DNA of 64,000 nucleotides from Flaccisagitta enflata (Eukaryota; Chaetognatha; Sagittoidea; Aphragmophora): assembly GCA_965153355.1 (NCBI GenBank), contig OZ231126.1, positions 53,196,001 through 53,260,000 of the forward strand, given 5' to 3'. The notes under the pieces are model-generated. The model ran no database searches. It saw nothing but the letters and a program-made list of their open reading frames with translations, and had not been told where the DNA came from. The position numbers were made by a program, and so were the translations under genes. Of this stretch, positions 63,205 to 64,000 are shown in pieces (the first letter of the stretch is position 1; the number at the start of each line of letters is the position of its first letter).

Positions 63205-63837
63205 GGCAGCGGCCCCAAAAAGGCAATGACCTATACTGTTTTTATTTGAGCCTCAAGGCTGGGATTAGGTCTGGAGGCTGTGTTGGGCCTTGAGACTGGA
63301 TTGAGCCTTGAGCTGGGGTGGCAGCTGGGATTTGAGGCTCGACACTAGGATTTGGGCCTTAAGACTAGGATTTGAGACTCAAGGCTGGAATTTGAGCCTC
63401 AAGACTGTGAATTGAGCCAAGAGGCTAGAATTTGAGCCTCAAGGCTGAGATTTGAGCCAAGAGGCTGGGATTTGGGCCTCGAGGCTGGGATTTGGGCCTC
63501 GAGGCTGGGATTTGAGCCTCAAGACTGGGGTTGGAGCCCAGGCTGGGTTGAGCCTCAAGACTGGGATTTGAGCCTCAAGGCTGGGATTTGATCCTCAAGA
63601 CTAGGATTTGAGCCTCGAGACTGGGATTTGAGCCTCGAGACTGGGATTTGATCCTCAAGACTGGGATTTGAGCCTCGAGACTAGGATTTGAGCCTTGAAG
63701 CTAGGATTTGGGTCTTGAAGCTAGGATTTGGGTCCCAAGGCCCGGGGGGGGGGACGTAGGAGGAGAAGAAGAAGGAGAAGGAGAAATTTCCCCTGTGTGA
63801 AAGCATATAGATCCTCGACTTGCTCAGGGCCGCTGCC
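63205..63837 (+). mobile_element. GGCAGCGGCCCC-type element with 20-bp minisatellite
   Basis: 5' GGCAGCGGCCCCAAAAAGGC; 3' AGGGCCGCTGCCCAAAAAG. The core has about 25 GGGATTTGAGCCTCAAGGCT units, the reverse complement of the repeat in 62454-62740, followed by GGAGAAGGAGAAATTTCCCC. Confidence 0.7.
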
Positions 63838-63896
63838 CAAAAAGTAATGACCATACTAGGAGACCTCTAACTCTGGTGGGCAACGCTTGAAAGAAA

Positions 63897-64000
63897 ACAA
63901 GGTTGTATACACAGCTACAGAAGTCGCATGCAGGTGGGCAGGTGCAGTGACATAAAAAGTTGACCCATGTATTTGGGTTGGAGTAGTAACAACAAGGACA
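63897..64000 (+). mobile_element. Start of another HINE-like element, cut by the window end
   Basis: AACAAGGTTGTATACACAGC, AGTCGCATGCAGGTGGGCAG, TGCAGTGACATAAAAAG. The 3' end is outside the window. Confidence 0.6.

Overview
What it is. This is a nuclear window from a repeat-dense, AT-rich metazoan genome. The genes have introns with GT-AG splice sites, there is a tandem receptor-type tyrosine phosphatase, and there is an FRMPD-like PDZ exon. No bacterial operons, rRNA or tRNA genes were seen. The protein families suggest an invertebrate, possibly an early-branching animal, but the species cannot be named from sequence alone. Most of the long open frames in the window are simple-repeat artefacts.

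Layout. (1) 1-3,484: microsatellites and the last exon (3157-3347, minus) of an unrecognised host gene. (2) 3,485-30,890: a 27,406-bp DNA transposon. Its ends are 16-bp terminal inverted repeats (TAGTGATGTGGAAGCG), it is flanked by the 8-bp target duplication CCTAAGAG, and it sits inside a small foldback element whose two halves (3420-3484 and 30899-31236) flank it. An unbroken paralogue of that foldback (60607-61182) shows the empty site. The transposon carries an intact eight-exon gene on the plus strand (9275-24779, predicted 969 aa) for a DDE-type transposase-like protein, and it is stuffed with nested short elements. (3) 31,278-35,758: three nested elements, with a near-perfect 2.1-kb palindrome innermost. 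(4) 35,909-36,085 and 40,169-40,471: two more exons of the minus-strand host gene, so the giant transposon probably lies in its last intron. (5) 38,656-50,400: minisatellite-bearing elements. (6) 50,838-53,917: 3' part of a receptor tyrosine phosphatase gene (minus). D1 is conserved but carries an 8-bp frameshift near its end, and D2 lacks the catalytic arginine. (7) 54,400-58,208: minisatellites and a PDZ half-domain exon whose 3' end, including its splice donor, has been amplified into a 60-bp array. (8) 58,400-64,000: repeats only.

How it fits together. Besides the giant transposon, the window is dominated by short non-autonomous elements with one shared plan: a 5' AACAAGGCC-type end, a subterminal inverted repeat, a tandem-repeat core, and a 3' hairpin followed by an A-run. 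The subterminal repeat and the arm of the 3' hairpin change together between subfamilies. One insertion can be compared with its empty site and shows no target duplication. This resembles the Helentron-associated (HINE/DINE-1-like) rolling-circle elements. The paired, co-varying ends and the intact giant transposon are the most interesting systems here.

Limits. Exon joins rest on reading-frame phase and splice-site motifs only. Family names come from remembered motif patterns, not from database searches. Boundaries of degenerate repeats are approximate.
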